64,000 nt of DNA, from positions 97,854 through 161,853 of the forward strand of contig QHME01000004.1 of assembly GCA_003258735.1 (NCBI GenBank). Reading direction: 5' to 3'. Position 1 is the first letter of the stretch. Every line of letters begins with the position of its first letter. Source of the DNA: Candidatus Melainabacteria bacterium (GTDB lineage: Bacteria > Cyanobacteriota > Vampirovibrionia > Gastranaerophilales > Gastranaerophilaceae). Positions 26,429 through 33,605 of the stretch are shown here, one piece after another. The position numbers were made by a program, and so were the translations under genes. The notes beneath the pieces are model-generated. The model was not told where the DNA came from and did no database searches. It was given only the letters and a program-made list of their open reading frames with translations.

Positions 26429-27643
26429 ATGGTTATGAAAAAGACATTTTTAACAGCAATAATATTTGGACTTTTGATAAGTCAGGCGGCTTGTTCTTCT
26501 AATAGTGCTTTTGCTGCAAAATTGACAAGAAAGCAGAAAAAAGAGGCAACTTTGATAAGTGCTGCTCAAGCAAGTTTTGATGAAAAACAGTACGATGTTG
26601 CAATTGAATATTATACAAAGGCTATTGAGGTAAATCCGCAAAATGCAGATTCTTACACCAAACGTGGTAATGCAAAATTCTTATTGGGACATTATAAGGA
26701 CGCAGTAAAAGATTATACCAAAGCGATTGAACTTGACCCAAATATAGAAAATGCATACTATAATCGTGGAATTGCAAAGTCTGGCTTGAACGCTTATGAA
26801 GAAGTTGTTGAAGACTATTCAAAAGAGATTGAACGGAATCCTGAAAATATCAATGCATATTTAAATCGTGGGACAACAAAAGTTTTGTTAAAAAAGTACG
26901 ATGATGCAATTTCAGATTTTTCAAAAGTTATTGAGTTAGACCCAAAAAATGAACTTGGGTATTATAATCGTGGGATTGCAAAACGTAACAATGGAGACTA
27001 TAAAGGTGCAATCTCGGATTATTCGAAAGTTATTGAACTTGATAATGAAAATGTTGATGCGTACAACAATCGAGGAGTTGCAAAATTCTACCTAAAAGAT
27101 TATAATGGCGCAATTTCAGATTATTCAAAGGTTATTGAGTTAAATAAAAATTATAAAAGAGTTTATTGCAATCGCGGAATTGCAAAAATCGGTTTGAAAA
27201 AATACGAAGATGCAATTCTTGATTTTACGAAAGAAATTGAGATAAATCCGAAAAATGATTTGGCATATTATGAACGAGCAATTGCGGAATCTCGTTTGTC
27301 TCATAATGTTTCAGCGATTGATGATTTTTCAAAGGCTATTGAATTAGCTCCAAAAAATGCTGATTACTATGCCGAGCGCGGAGCTTTAATCAGTCAAACA
27401 AATGGTGATTTTAAGCAGGCTGAACACGATTTAAACAAAGCGATTGAACTTGACGATACAGATGCAGATAAATATTTGACAAGAGCTGTAATTTTTTGCA
27501 AGTTGAAATTATACTTAGCTGCGATTGATGATTTAAATATCGTTATAAAAAAAGAACCGCATAATATTCAGGCTTATGATTTGCGTTCTTATGCGATAAA
27601 ATCAATGAATGGAGAGCAAGCTCCTGCTAAAAAAGTCAGATAG
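26429..27643 (+). CDS. Exported TPR-repeat protein
   Basis: 404 residues. A Sec-type signal (FLTAIIFGLLISQAACSS) may be a lipoprotein signal (Cys after QAA) or be cut after AFA. About ten tetratricopeptide repeats follow, each near 34 residues, with the pattern AYYNRGIAK...YxxAIxDYSKxIELxPxN. TPR arrays bind protein partners; this one would act in the periplasm or at a membrane. The start may be the ATG two codons later. It is flanked by the large repetitive protein (divergent) and pepA. Confidence 0.85.
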   Translation: MVMKKTFLTAIIFGLLISQAACSSNSAFAAKLTRKQKKEATLISAAQASFDEKQYDVAIEYYTKAIEVNPQNADSYTKRGNAKFLLGHYKDAVKDYTKAIELDPNIENAYYNRGIAKSGLNAYEEVVEDYSKEIERNPENINAYLNRGTTKVLLKKYDDAISDFSKVIELDPKNELGYYNRGIAKRNNGDYKGAISDYSKVIELDNENVDAYNNRGVAKFYLKDYNGAISDYSKVIELNKNYKRVYCNRGIAKIGLKKYEDAILDFTKEIEINPKNDLAYYERAIAESRLSHNVSAIDDFSKAIELAPKNADYYAERGALISQTNGDFKQAEHDLNKAIELDDTDADKYLTRAVIFCKLKLYLAAIDDLNIVIKKEPHNIQAYDLRSYAIKSMNGEQAPAKKVR

Positions 27644-27711
27644 TTCAACTATTAAAACTATTTTCTAAATTTGAATTAATGCTATAATGAACCCGAAAAG
27701 GAGAGTTTATT

Positions 27712-29109
27712 ATGGAAGTAAAAATTGTAGAAAATACGAAAGATATTTCATGTGACGTTTTAATTGTCAATAAATTTGAAGGTGAATTGACTTCAAATGC
27801 TTTAATCAATAAATTTGCACCGGATTCTTTTACAGGTAAACCTGGAGAGGTTTTTGCAATTCACACAAGAGGAGAATTACCTTCAACTTACGTGATGGCG
27901 GTAGGTTTTGGCGATGAGCAAAAACTTGATAATAACATCATTAGAGATAGTGTAATTAAAGCAATAAAAAAATGTATTGAGTTAAAAGCCGAAAAAATCG
28001 CGTTCAATATTGATACAAATACAACTTTTGGAATTCCTACTATCATTGGTGCAGAAATTGCAAACTATCACTTTGACAAATACAAAAGTAAAAAAGACCA
28101 CAAGATTTCAGAATTATATATTTCAAAAGTTACAAGTGATATTGAGCTAGCTAAATATGTAGCTGAAGCGATGGAATTTACAAGAGATTTGGCTAATGAA
28201 CCTGCAGCTTATGCAACTCCAACTAGGTTGGCACAAATCGCTCAATGTATTGAAGGTGTTCAAACAGAAGTGTTTGATGAAGATAAAATCAGAGAAATGG
28301 GAATGGGAGCATATTTGGCTGTTGCTCAAGGCAGTGTGCAACCTCCTAAATTCATCCACATGAAATATATTCCGCAAAATCCTAAAAAACGTATTGCAAT
28401 TATTGGTAAAGGCTTGTGTTTTGATAGTGGCGGTTTGGATATAAAACCAGCTTCATCAATGCTGACTATGCGTGATGATATGTCAGGAGCAGCTTGCGTT
28501 TTAGGTGTTATGAGCGTAATAAATAGACTTCATCCTGAAGTTGAAGTTCATGGTATTATTGCAGCTTGTGAAAATATGCCATCAGGAAGTTCTTATAAAC
28601 CTGGGGACATTTTGACAGCTAAAAACGGTAAAACAATTGAAGTTGATAATACAGATGCAGAGGGTCGTTTGACTTTAGCTGATGCGCTATGTTATGCATG
28701 CGAACTTGGTGTTGATGAAGTTATTGATATTGCAACTTTGACAGGTGCTTGTATGGTTGCTTTAGGTAATGTTGCATCAGGTATTATGGGTAATGATGAT
28801 GCATTTGTAAAAGATTTGATAAAAACAGGTTCTTATGCAGGTGAGAAATTCTGGGAAATGCCAATGTGGCAAGAATATCGAGATAATATGAACAGTGATG
28901 TTGCCGATATGAAAAATACAGGAACTAGAAATGGTGGTGCATCTGCTGCTGGCATGTTCTTAAAAGAATTTGTTACCGATAATGTAAAATGGGCTCATCT
29001 TGATGTAGCAGGTACTGCATTTTTGGATAAACCGTTTAAAGGTTTTTGCAAAGGTGCAACAGGTGTTGGTGTAAGAACTCTTATTCACTACATCCTTTGT
29101 CAAGGTTAG
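27712..29109 (+). CDS. pepA: Cytosol aminopeptidase (leucyl aminopeptidase, M17)
   Basis: 465 residues. The C-terminal catalytic domain has GKGLCFDSGGLDIKP (metal-binding Asp and Lys), MRDDMSGAA, and the family signature NTDAEGRLTLADAL. The N-terminal domain is shorter and more divergent, as usual. It removes N-terminal residues from peptides with two metal ions. AAGGAGAG precedes the ATG and TATAAT lies about 20 bases further up. Confidence 0.94.
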   Translation: MEVKIVENTKDISCDVLIVNKFEGELTSNALINKFAPDSFTGKPGEVFAIHTRGELPSTYVMAVGFGDEQKLDNNIIRDSVIKAIKKCIELKAEKIAFNIDTNTTFGIPTIIGAEIANYHFDKYKSKKDHKISELYISKVTSDIELAKYVAEAMEFTRDLANEPAAYATPTRLAQIAQCIEGVQTEVFDEDKIREMGMGAYLAVAQGSVQPPKFIHMKYIPQNPKKRIAIIGKGLCFDSGGLDIKPASSMLTMRDDMSGAACVLGVMSVINRLHPEVEVHGIIAACENMPSGSSYKPGDILTAKNGKTIEVDNTDAEGRLTLADALCYACELGVDEVIDIATLTGACMVALGNVASGIMGNDDAFVKDLIKTGSYAGEKFWEMPMWQEYRDNMNSDVADMKNTGTRNGGASAAGMFLKEFVTDNVKWAHLDVAGTAFLDKPFKGFCKGATGVGVRTLIHYILCQG

Positions 29110-29136
29110 GCTATTTTTAATATTTAATGTCGAAAA

Positions 29137-29164
29137 GTGCTCAAGAATTTCTTGGGCATTTTTT
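29137..29164 (+). terminator. Terminator after pepA
   Basis: GTGCTCAAG pairs with CTTGGGCAT (G-T pairs included) over AATTT, followed by six T. Confidence 0.7.
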
Positions 29165-29201
29165 CGTATATTTGGATGTGTAAAACTTTGAAAAATTTAA
29201 T

Positions 29202-29207
29202 TATAAT
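29202..29207 (+). promoter_or_regulatory. -10 box TATAAT, leaderless spacing
   Basis: Perfect TATAAT ending six bases before ATG 29214, which picks the first of two adjacent ATGs. Confidence 0.55.
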
Positions 29208-29213
29208 TCAGTA

Positions 29214-29921
29214 ATGATGGAAATTTTAAAAAATATCAAATATTTTTTCTTATCTTTAAAAGAAAAAGATTTGCAAAATAAATTGAAAAACAGTACAAAA
29301 CGTACTTTTGTTAATAAAAAAACAAAGCAAGTGCTAGGAAAAGGTGCTGATTTGACTCTCAATAGTGAAACTCTAAAAACTATTGAAGAAGTCAAAAATA
29401 ACGTTGCAGCAATTGTTAAAAAGACAAATTGTAACCCTGACGAACTGCTTGATTATATCAAAGCTGCAAAAACTCCTGTTTATAAAATCAATAATGCCGA
29501 CAAATTGTTAAATTTTATAAAAGAAGAAGAAGGATTGATTTGCGAAAAACGAGGATTTGAAGCTCTTTACTTATCTTTGATTACAGGACAAGGTGTAAAA
29601 TTTTCTACATCTCCGATGTTTGTATTAAGAGATGGTGTTATTGATAAATTTTACATGCTACATAATTTTTATCGTTGGTATTCTTTAAAATCTGATTTAT
29701 CTGGGTTTGAACCTGACGTTCAAGCATTATTTAAGCAATTTTTGTGTGATGATTCTGAGAAATTTATGAAAAGTTTGTCAATGGAAAAAATAATTTCTCT
29801 AAAAGAAGCGATTGCGCGCGATCAAGAAGCAACAACCTTTGTACTAAATTATACAAAGGAAGTTGAAGGGTCTAAAAAGGTTCTTGATAAAATCAAAAAC
29901 GATGGTGGGGCAAATGTTTAG
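29214..29921 (+). CDS. Unknown protein (235 aa)
   Basis: A soluble, lysine-rich, mostly helical protein with no recognised motif. The N terminus is amphipathic and basic (NIKYFFLSLKEKDLQNKL). No signal or membrane segment. It has a leaderless-type promoter and no Shine-Dalgarno sequence. It is convergent with mnmA with only six bases between the stops. Function unknown. Confidence 0.65.
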   Translation: MMEILKNIKYFFLSLKEKDLQNKLKNSTKRTFVNKKTKQVLGKGADLTLNSETLKTIEEVKNNVAAIVKKTNCNPDELLDYIKAAKTPVYKINNADKLLNFIKEEEGLICEKRGFEALYLSLITGQGVKFSTSPMFVLRDGVIDKFYMLHNFYRWYSLKSDLSGFEPDVQALFKQFLCDDSEKFMKSLSMEKIISLKEAIARDQEATTFVLNYTKEVEGSKKVLDKIKNDGGANV

Positions 29922-29927
29922 GTATAT

Positions 29928-30995
29928 TTATCTTACTTGGTCGATAACACCACCGCCTAATACGACATCTTCATCATAAAATACTACAGATTGTCCTATT
30001 GCGATAGATTTTTGTAATTCGTCAAAAACAACATCCACATTGTCTCCGTTTGGAGTGATTGTGATGGGTGTCGGTTGCTGAGTTGAGCGAATTTTTGCGT
30101 ATACTTTGCGTTCATTTTCCAGTTTGTCAAATGCAATCCAGTTCAAATTTACTGCGGTCAGTTCTTTTTTGAATGTTTTATCCGCAGGGCCGATTACGAC
30201 TTCGTTTGTATCTTTTCTCAATTCTAAAACGTATAATGGTTCAGTGGCAGAAACTCCAATACCTTTTCTTTGACCGATTGTGTAATTCCAAATACCTTTG
30301 TGGTGTCCTATAACTTTTCCGTCAAGGTCTACGATATTGCCGTCTTTTTCTTTTACGCCTAACAGTTCGTTATAATCACCATCATAAAAATCTTGGCTGT
30401 CAGGTTTTTCTGCTACTTCTAATCCGTTATCCTTGGCAATTTTACGGATTTGGTCTTTTGTATAGTTGCCAAGTGGCAGGATAATATTTTTCAACTGTTC
30501 TTGTTTAAGTCTGTATAAAAAGTATGATTGGTCTTTGTGAGGTGCAATTCCACGTTTTAGCAAAAATCTGCCGTCTTTTTCCTCAACTCTTGCGTAGTGT
30601 CCTGTTGCAAATTTGTCAAATTCTATTCCATTTCCCTTTGCAATAAGCGGTAACACCCCAAATTTTACAAGTGCGTTGCACCAAACACAAGGGTTAGGTG
30701 TTCTGCCTTGAATGTATTCAGATTTAAAATTGTCCAATACAATTTGTTCATATTGCTCAACACAATTGAAAACATAGTAAGGAATACCAATTTGGGCGGC
30801 AATTTTTCGAGCTTCTTCAATATCTTCTTTTTCATCAGGGCCGTAACATGCATTTTTATGGCCTGATTTTGCAGCCATTCCGTCTTTCCCCCAGATTGAC
30901 ATCGTCGCACCGACAACTTCATGTCCTTGTTGTTTCAATATCAGTGCTGCAACTGATGAATCTACTCCGCCTGATAATCCTACTAATATTTTCAT
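29928..30995 (-). CDS. mnmA: tRNA-specific 2-thiouridylase, variant active site
   Basis: 355 residues. The PP-loop GLSGGVDSSVAAL binds ATP; TGHYARV, KDQSYFLYRL and the C-terminal beta-barrel are as in MnmA, which thiolates U34 of tRNA Glu, Gln and Lys. The catalytic loop is GRTPNPCVWCNALVKFG: Cys106 is the usual nucleophile, but the Asp three residues before it in E. coli is Cys103 here. The second catalytic Cys (E. coli Cys199, DSTGICF) is absent: the aligned stretch is DSQDFYDGDY. AAAGGA precedes the ATG. Both glutamyl and glutaminyl substrate tRNA genes occur in this window. Confidence 0.9.
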   Translation of the reverse strand: MKILVGLSGGVDSSVAALILKQQGHEVVGATMSIWGKDGMAAKSGHKNACYGPDEKEDIEEARKIAAQIGIPYYVFNCVEQYEQIVLDNFKSEYIQGRTPNPCVWCNALVKFGVLPLIAKGNGIEFDKFATGHYARVEEKDGRFLLKRGIAPHKDQSYFLYRLKQEQLKNIILPLGNYTKDQIRKIAKDNGLEVAEKPDSQDFYDGDYNELLGVKEKDGNIVDLDGKVIGHHKGIWNYTIGQRKGIGVSATEPLYVLELRKDTNEVVIGPADKTFKKELTAVNLNWIAFDKLENERKVYAKIRSTQQPTPITITPNGDNVDVVFDELQKSIAIGQSVVFYDEDVVLGGGVIDQVR

Positions 30996-31093
30996 TATTA
31001 TCCTTTTAAATTATTGTATGTGTAAATTTATTCGCTATACCTAAACAACTATATATAATTAAATTATAAAGATAAAAAATAATCAATAAAGTG

Positions 31094-31123
31094 TTGACAA
31101 ATTTTATGTTCTTGTTTTAATAA
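31094..31123 (+). promoter_or_regulatory. Promoter of the Cys-codon leader
   Basis: TTGACA at 31094-31099 and a weak -10 (TAATAA, 31118-31123) with 18-base spacing, ending just upstream of the leader peptide's Shine-Dalgarno sequence. Confidence 0.55.
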
Positions 31124-31140
31124 AAGAATAAGGATACAAA

Positions 31141-31212
31141 ATGTTTAATCAATCTACTACAAAATTAAATAACTGCTGTTGTTGTAAGTACCGATGTTGG
31201 GACTTGCGATGA
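31141..31212 (+). CDS. 23-aa leader peptide with four consecutive Cys codons
   Basis: A tiny ORF encoding MFNQSTTKLNNCCCCKYRCW then DLR and a TGA. AAGGA lies six bases before the ATG. Four Cys codons in a row (31174-31185) and a fifth at 31195-31197 make up over a fifth of the peptide. Its last codons overlap a strand (31196-31204) able to pair with the 5' arm of the downstream terminator. This is the layout of an attenuation leader peptide that senses charged tRNA-Cys. A small secreted or metal-binding peptide is the alternative. Confidence 0.6.
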   Translation: MFNQSTTKLNNCCCCKYRCWDLR

Positions 31213-31281
31213 CCGTGTTATACAATTGTACACTATGATATGAGTTCCCAACGAAGTTAATTTGTTGGGAACTTATTTTTT
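31196..31281 (+). promoter_or_regulatory. Attenuator: competing antiterminator and terminator
   Basis: AGTTCCCAAC (31243-31252) pairs perfectly with GTTGGGAACT (31264-31273), followed by TATTTTTTT: a terminator. The same arm can instead pair with GTTGGGACT (31196-31204) at the end of the leader peptide, nine pairs with one bulge, which would prevent the terminator. A ribosome that finishes the peptide covers 31196-31204; one that waits at the Cys codons leaves it free. Predicted result: transcription of the next gene rises when Cys-tRNA is scarce. Confidence 0.55.
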
Positions 31282-31320
31282 TACCCGAAATATGTAATAG
31301 ATTTTAATTTGGAGATAGAA

Positions 31321-32913
31321 ATGATTGATAATATAAATAATTCTGCGGTATATATACCGAACAAACCTGTAGCATTTCGCGGTGCGTTAGATGGAATGGC
31401 AACAGGTGCATTGAGATTTTTGGATACAAATCCAATGGCAAACGCTGTTGGCATTGACTTGTTTGCAATGGTTGGGCCAAGAACATATATTGATACAAAA
31501 GAACGTAGCAAATATGCCGGTGCTGAGACTTTTTTCAGAGAATTTACAGGAACTTTGATTGTCTGCCTTTCAGCCAGTTATTTTGCAAAAGCTATTTCTC
31601 ATATTGCAAATAAGTTTGTTAATCCAAAAACAAAAATCAATCCAAATACATGGTTTTCTAATGATAGTTTGGCGTTTTTGACAGATTCTTGGAACAAAAC
31701 AAATAACACAAAAGGTTATGTACGTTCTATTTTGGATTCACTTTCAGGACGTGATGGCAGGGATGTTAAATTCTTGAAAAATGTTGATTGGAATAATGTT
31801 GAGTGGGTTGATGAGAAAAAATGGTCAAAATTTAGTTGGGATAATGGTGGATTTAAAAATATTCATGAGAAATTGAAGGATAAAAATTCTATTTCTGAAG
31901 CTTTGAGTGAAATTATTGATAATAAAGAAATTTCAAAAAATGATAGCAAAAAACTTTTGAATATTATTGAGTTGCGCTTAACTAACGCTTTAGGAGCAGA
32001 TAAAGTGACAGCGGGTGGAAAATTCTCAACTACTATGCATAATTTGTTGCGTGATACTGTAGATTTAGGCAAAGATGTTTTTGCTAATACTAAAATAAAT
32101 ACCGCAGAAGCGCTTGCAAAAATTGCCAAAATTAACAAAATAAAAAGTATTGGAGCATTGAGTTTGGCATCAGGATTAGGTTTAATAAATCAATACGTAA
32201 ATAGAAAAATTACCGAAAAACGCACAGGAACTCAAGGTTTTGTCGGAGATAGTGATTATCAAAACCAAATTAAAAATAAAAAATCTACAAAAGACAAGAG
32301 TGCGAAATTTATTTTGGAAAAAGTTGTTGCAAGTTTAGGAATGGCTGCAATGGCAATTGCCGTAATGAAAATTAAATCACCAAAAGACTTTTTGAAGAAA
32401 CTTGAATTTACAGGTCCTGTAACAAGTGGTAATGCGATAAAAACAGTATACGCATCAACTCTGATTGGTAGATTTTTGGCATCTGATAATAGGGATGAAC
32501 TTGTTGAAACAACAACAAGAGATTATTTGGGTTTCTTGAACTGGCTTGTATTTGGTGGCTTTGCTGCAAAAGGTGTTGCGAATTTGTTGGATAGAAAACG
32601 CGAAAACTTGTTTAATATTTCAGGCGAAACTAGAGGGGTTAGAAATTGGTTAAATAACCTTTCATTAAAATCTCATAATGAAATTGCTGCAAAAGGTTCT
32701 AAATTTGCCAAATCAAATATGTGGAAATTGAATGTCGCACACGGTGCAGGATTAGCATATTCTACAATCGCACTTGGTGTATTGTTGCCAAAATTAAATA
32801 TTTTGATAAACAAAACTCGCAAAAAACATCGTGCACAACAAGCTCAAAATCAAGTTATACAGCCGACTCAACAAATATCTATGCAAGGATTTATAAAAAG
32901 TGCTAAAGCGTAG
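31321..32913 (+). CDS. Unknown protein with hydrophobic segments (530 aa)
   Basis: Starts at ATG 31321 with GGAG seven bases upstream; an in-frame TTG at 31309 lies before that site. The N terminus is NKPVAFRGALDG, one of the F-x-G motifs shared by several proteins here. Hydrophobic stretches occur near TLIVCLSASYFAKA, in the middle (GMAAMAIAVM, WLVFGGFAAKGVANLL) and near the end (YSTIALGVLLPKL). No family is recognised. It directly follows the Cys-leader terminator and so is the gene that would be controlled by it. It contains only one Cys, so its link to cysteine is unclear. Confidence 0.65.
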   Translation: MIDNINNSAVYIPNKPVAFRGALDGMATGALRFLDTNPMANAVGIDLFAMVGPRTYIDTKERSKYAGAETFFREFTGTLIVCLSASYFAKAISHIANKFVNPKTKINPNTWFSNDSLAFLTDSWNKTNNTKGYVRSILDSLSGRDGRDVKFLKNVDWNNVEWVDEKKWSKFSWDNGGFKNIHEKLKDKNSISEALSEIIDNKEISKNDSKKLLNIIELRLTNALGADKVTAGGKFSTTMHNLLRDTVDLGKDVFANTKINTAEALAKIAKINKIKSIGALSLASGLGLINQYVNRKITEKRTGTQGFVGDSDYQNQIKNKKSTKDKSAKFILEKVVASLGMAAMAIAVMKIKSPKDFLKKLEFTGPVTSGNAIKTVYASTLIGRFLASDNRDELVETTTRDYLGFLNWLVFGGFAAKGVANLLDRKRENLFNISGETRGVRNWLNNLSLKSHNEIAAKGSKFAKSNMWKLNVAHGAGLAYSTIALGVLLPKLNILINKTRKKHRAQQAQNQVIQPTQQISMQGFIKSAKA

Positions 32914-32928
32914 TTGTAATTTACATCA

Positions 32929-32981
32929 AACTCCTTTTTATGGTATAAAATATAATTATTCGAGATACCTAAAAAGGAGTT
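32929..32981 (+). promoter_or_regulatory. Inverted repeat with -10 in loop and SD in 3' arm (dtxR-type gene)
   Basis: AACTCCTTTTTA (32929-32940) and TAAAAAGGAGTT (32970-32981) are perfect 12-base arms. TATAAT (32951-32956) lies in the loop and the Shine-Dalgarno AAGGAG in the 3' arm. RNA started at this promoter lacks the 5' arm and is free; read-through RNA from the upstream gene would hide the ribosome site. Confidence 0.6.
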
Positions 32982-32987
32982 ATGGTG

Positions 32988-33488
32988 ATGAAAAACGAAT
33001 TGACAGAAAGTCTTGAAAAATACTTACTTGCAATTTATGAAATTGTGAAAGTTAATCAGGCAGCCAGAGTTAAAGATGTTTCTAACTATCTGAAAATAGG
33101 AGGTCCTGCAACTTCTGATGCTGTAAAGACTTTGGCAGAACGCGGTTTTATCAATTATGTTCCTTACGGAATAATTACAATTACTTCTAAAGGTAAGAAA
33201 AAGGCAGAAGAAAAACTTTTTAGACATAGAACTATTTCCAATTTTTTGGAAAAGGTTTTAATGGTCGAAAATGAAAAAGTTTCACAAAGTGCAAAACAAA
33301 TTGAATATTCTATGCCGGAAGATGTTTTGCGCAAGTTTGTGAGTTTTTTGACCTTTATGGATAAATGTTCCTGTAAAGAACCTAAGTGGGTTAGCAGCTA
33401 CAAATATTATGCTCAAAATGGCGAAATGAAAGACAAATGCAAGGGCTGTAACGAGTCTAAAAGCGGTTGTAATTGTTGTTGCGGTTAG
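32988..33488 (+). CDS. DtxR/MntR-family metal-dependent repressor with Cys-rich tail
   Basis: 166 residues. N-terminal winged helix-turn-helix: SLEKYLLAIYEIVKV, RVKDVSNYLKIGGPATSDAV, and the wing INYVPYGIITIT; then the dimer/metal domain with FRHRTISNFLEKVL and the Met-Pro-Glu-Asp segment. No SH3-like domain. The C terminus adds nine cysteines: DKCSCKEP, then CKGCNESKSGCNCCCG. Such repressors sense Fe or Mn; the tail could bind another metal or iron-sulfur. ATG 32988 has AAGGAG eight bases upstream; ATG 32982 is only two bases from it. Confidence 0.85.
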   Translation: MKNELTESLEKYLLAIYEIVKVNQAARVKDVSNYLKIGGPATSDAVKTLAERGFINYVPYGIITITSKGKKKAEEKLFRHRTISNFLEKVLMVENEKVSQSAKQIEYSMPEDVLRKFVSFLTFMDKCSCKEPKWVSSYKYYAQNGEMKDKCKGCNESKSGCNCCCG

Positions 33489-33512
33489 TTTTTCTTTTTT
33501 GTAAATTTTTTG

Positions 33513-33556
33513 TTAATAATTATTAATGTTTTACTTGCTTGATAGTTGCTATCAAG
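33513..33556. promoter_or_regulatory. Two palindromes upstream of dxs
   Basis: TTAATAATTATTAA (33513-33526) and CTTGATAGTTGCTATCAAG (33538-33556). The second is 19 bases long with eight-base arms, the size of a DtxR-type operator, and lies right after the repressor gene. Possible operator for dxs. Confidence 0.4.
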
Positions 33557-33605
33557 TTGTATTATGGTGTTGTAATAGTTTTTTATTAAAAAGAAGGAGA
33601 AATAA

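Noticed and set aside
31141..31212. Metallothionein-like or bacteriocin peptide
   Set aside because: Possible, but the clustered Cys codons, overlap with an antiterminator strand and following terminator fit attenuation better; no export or modification gene is adjacent.
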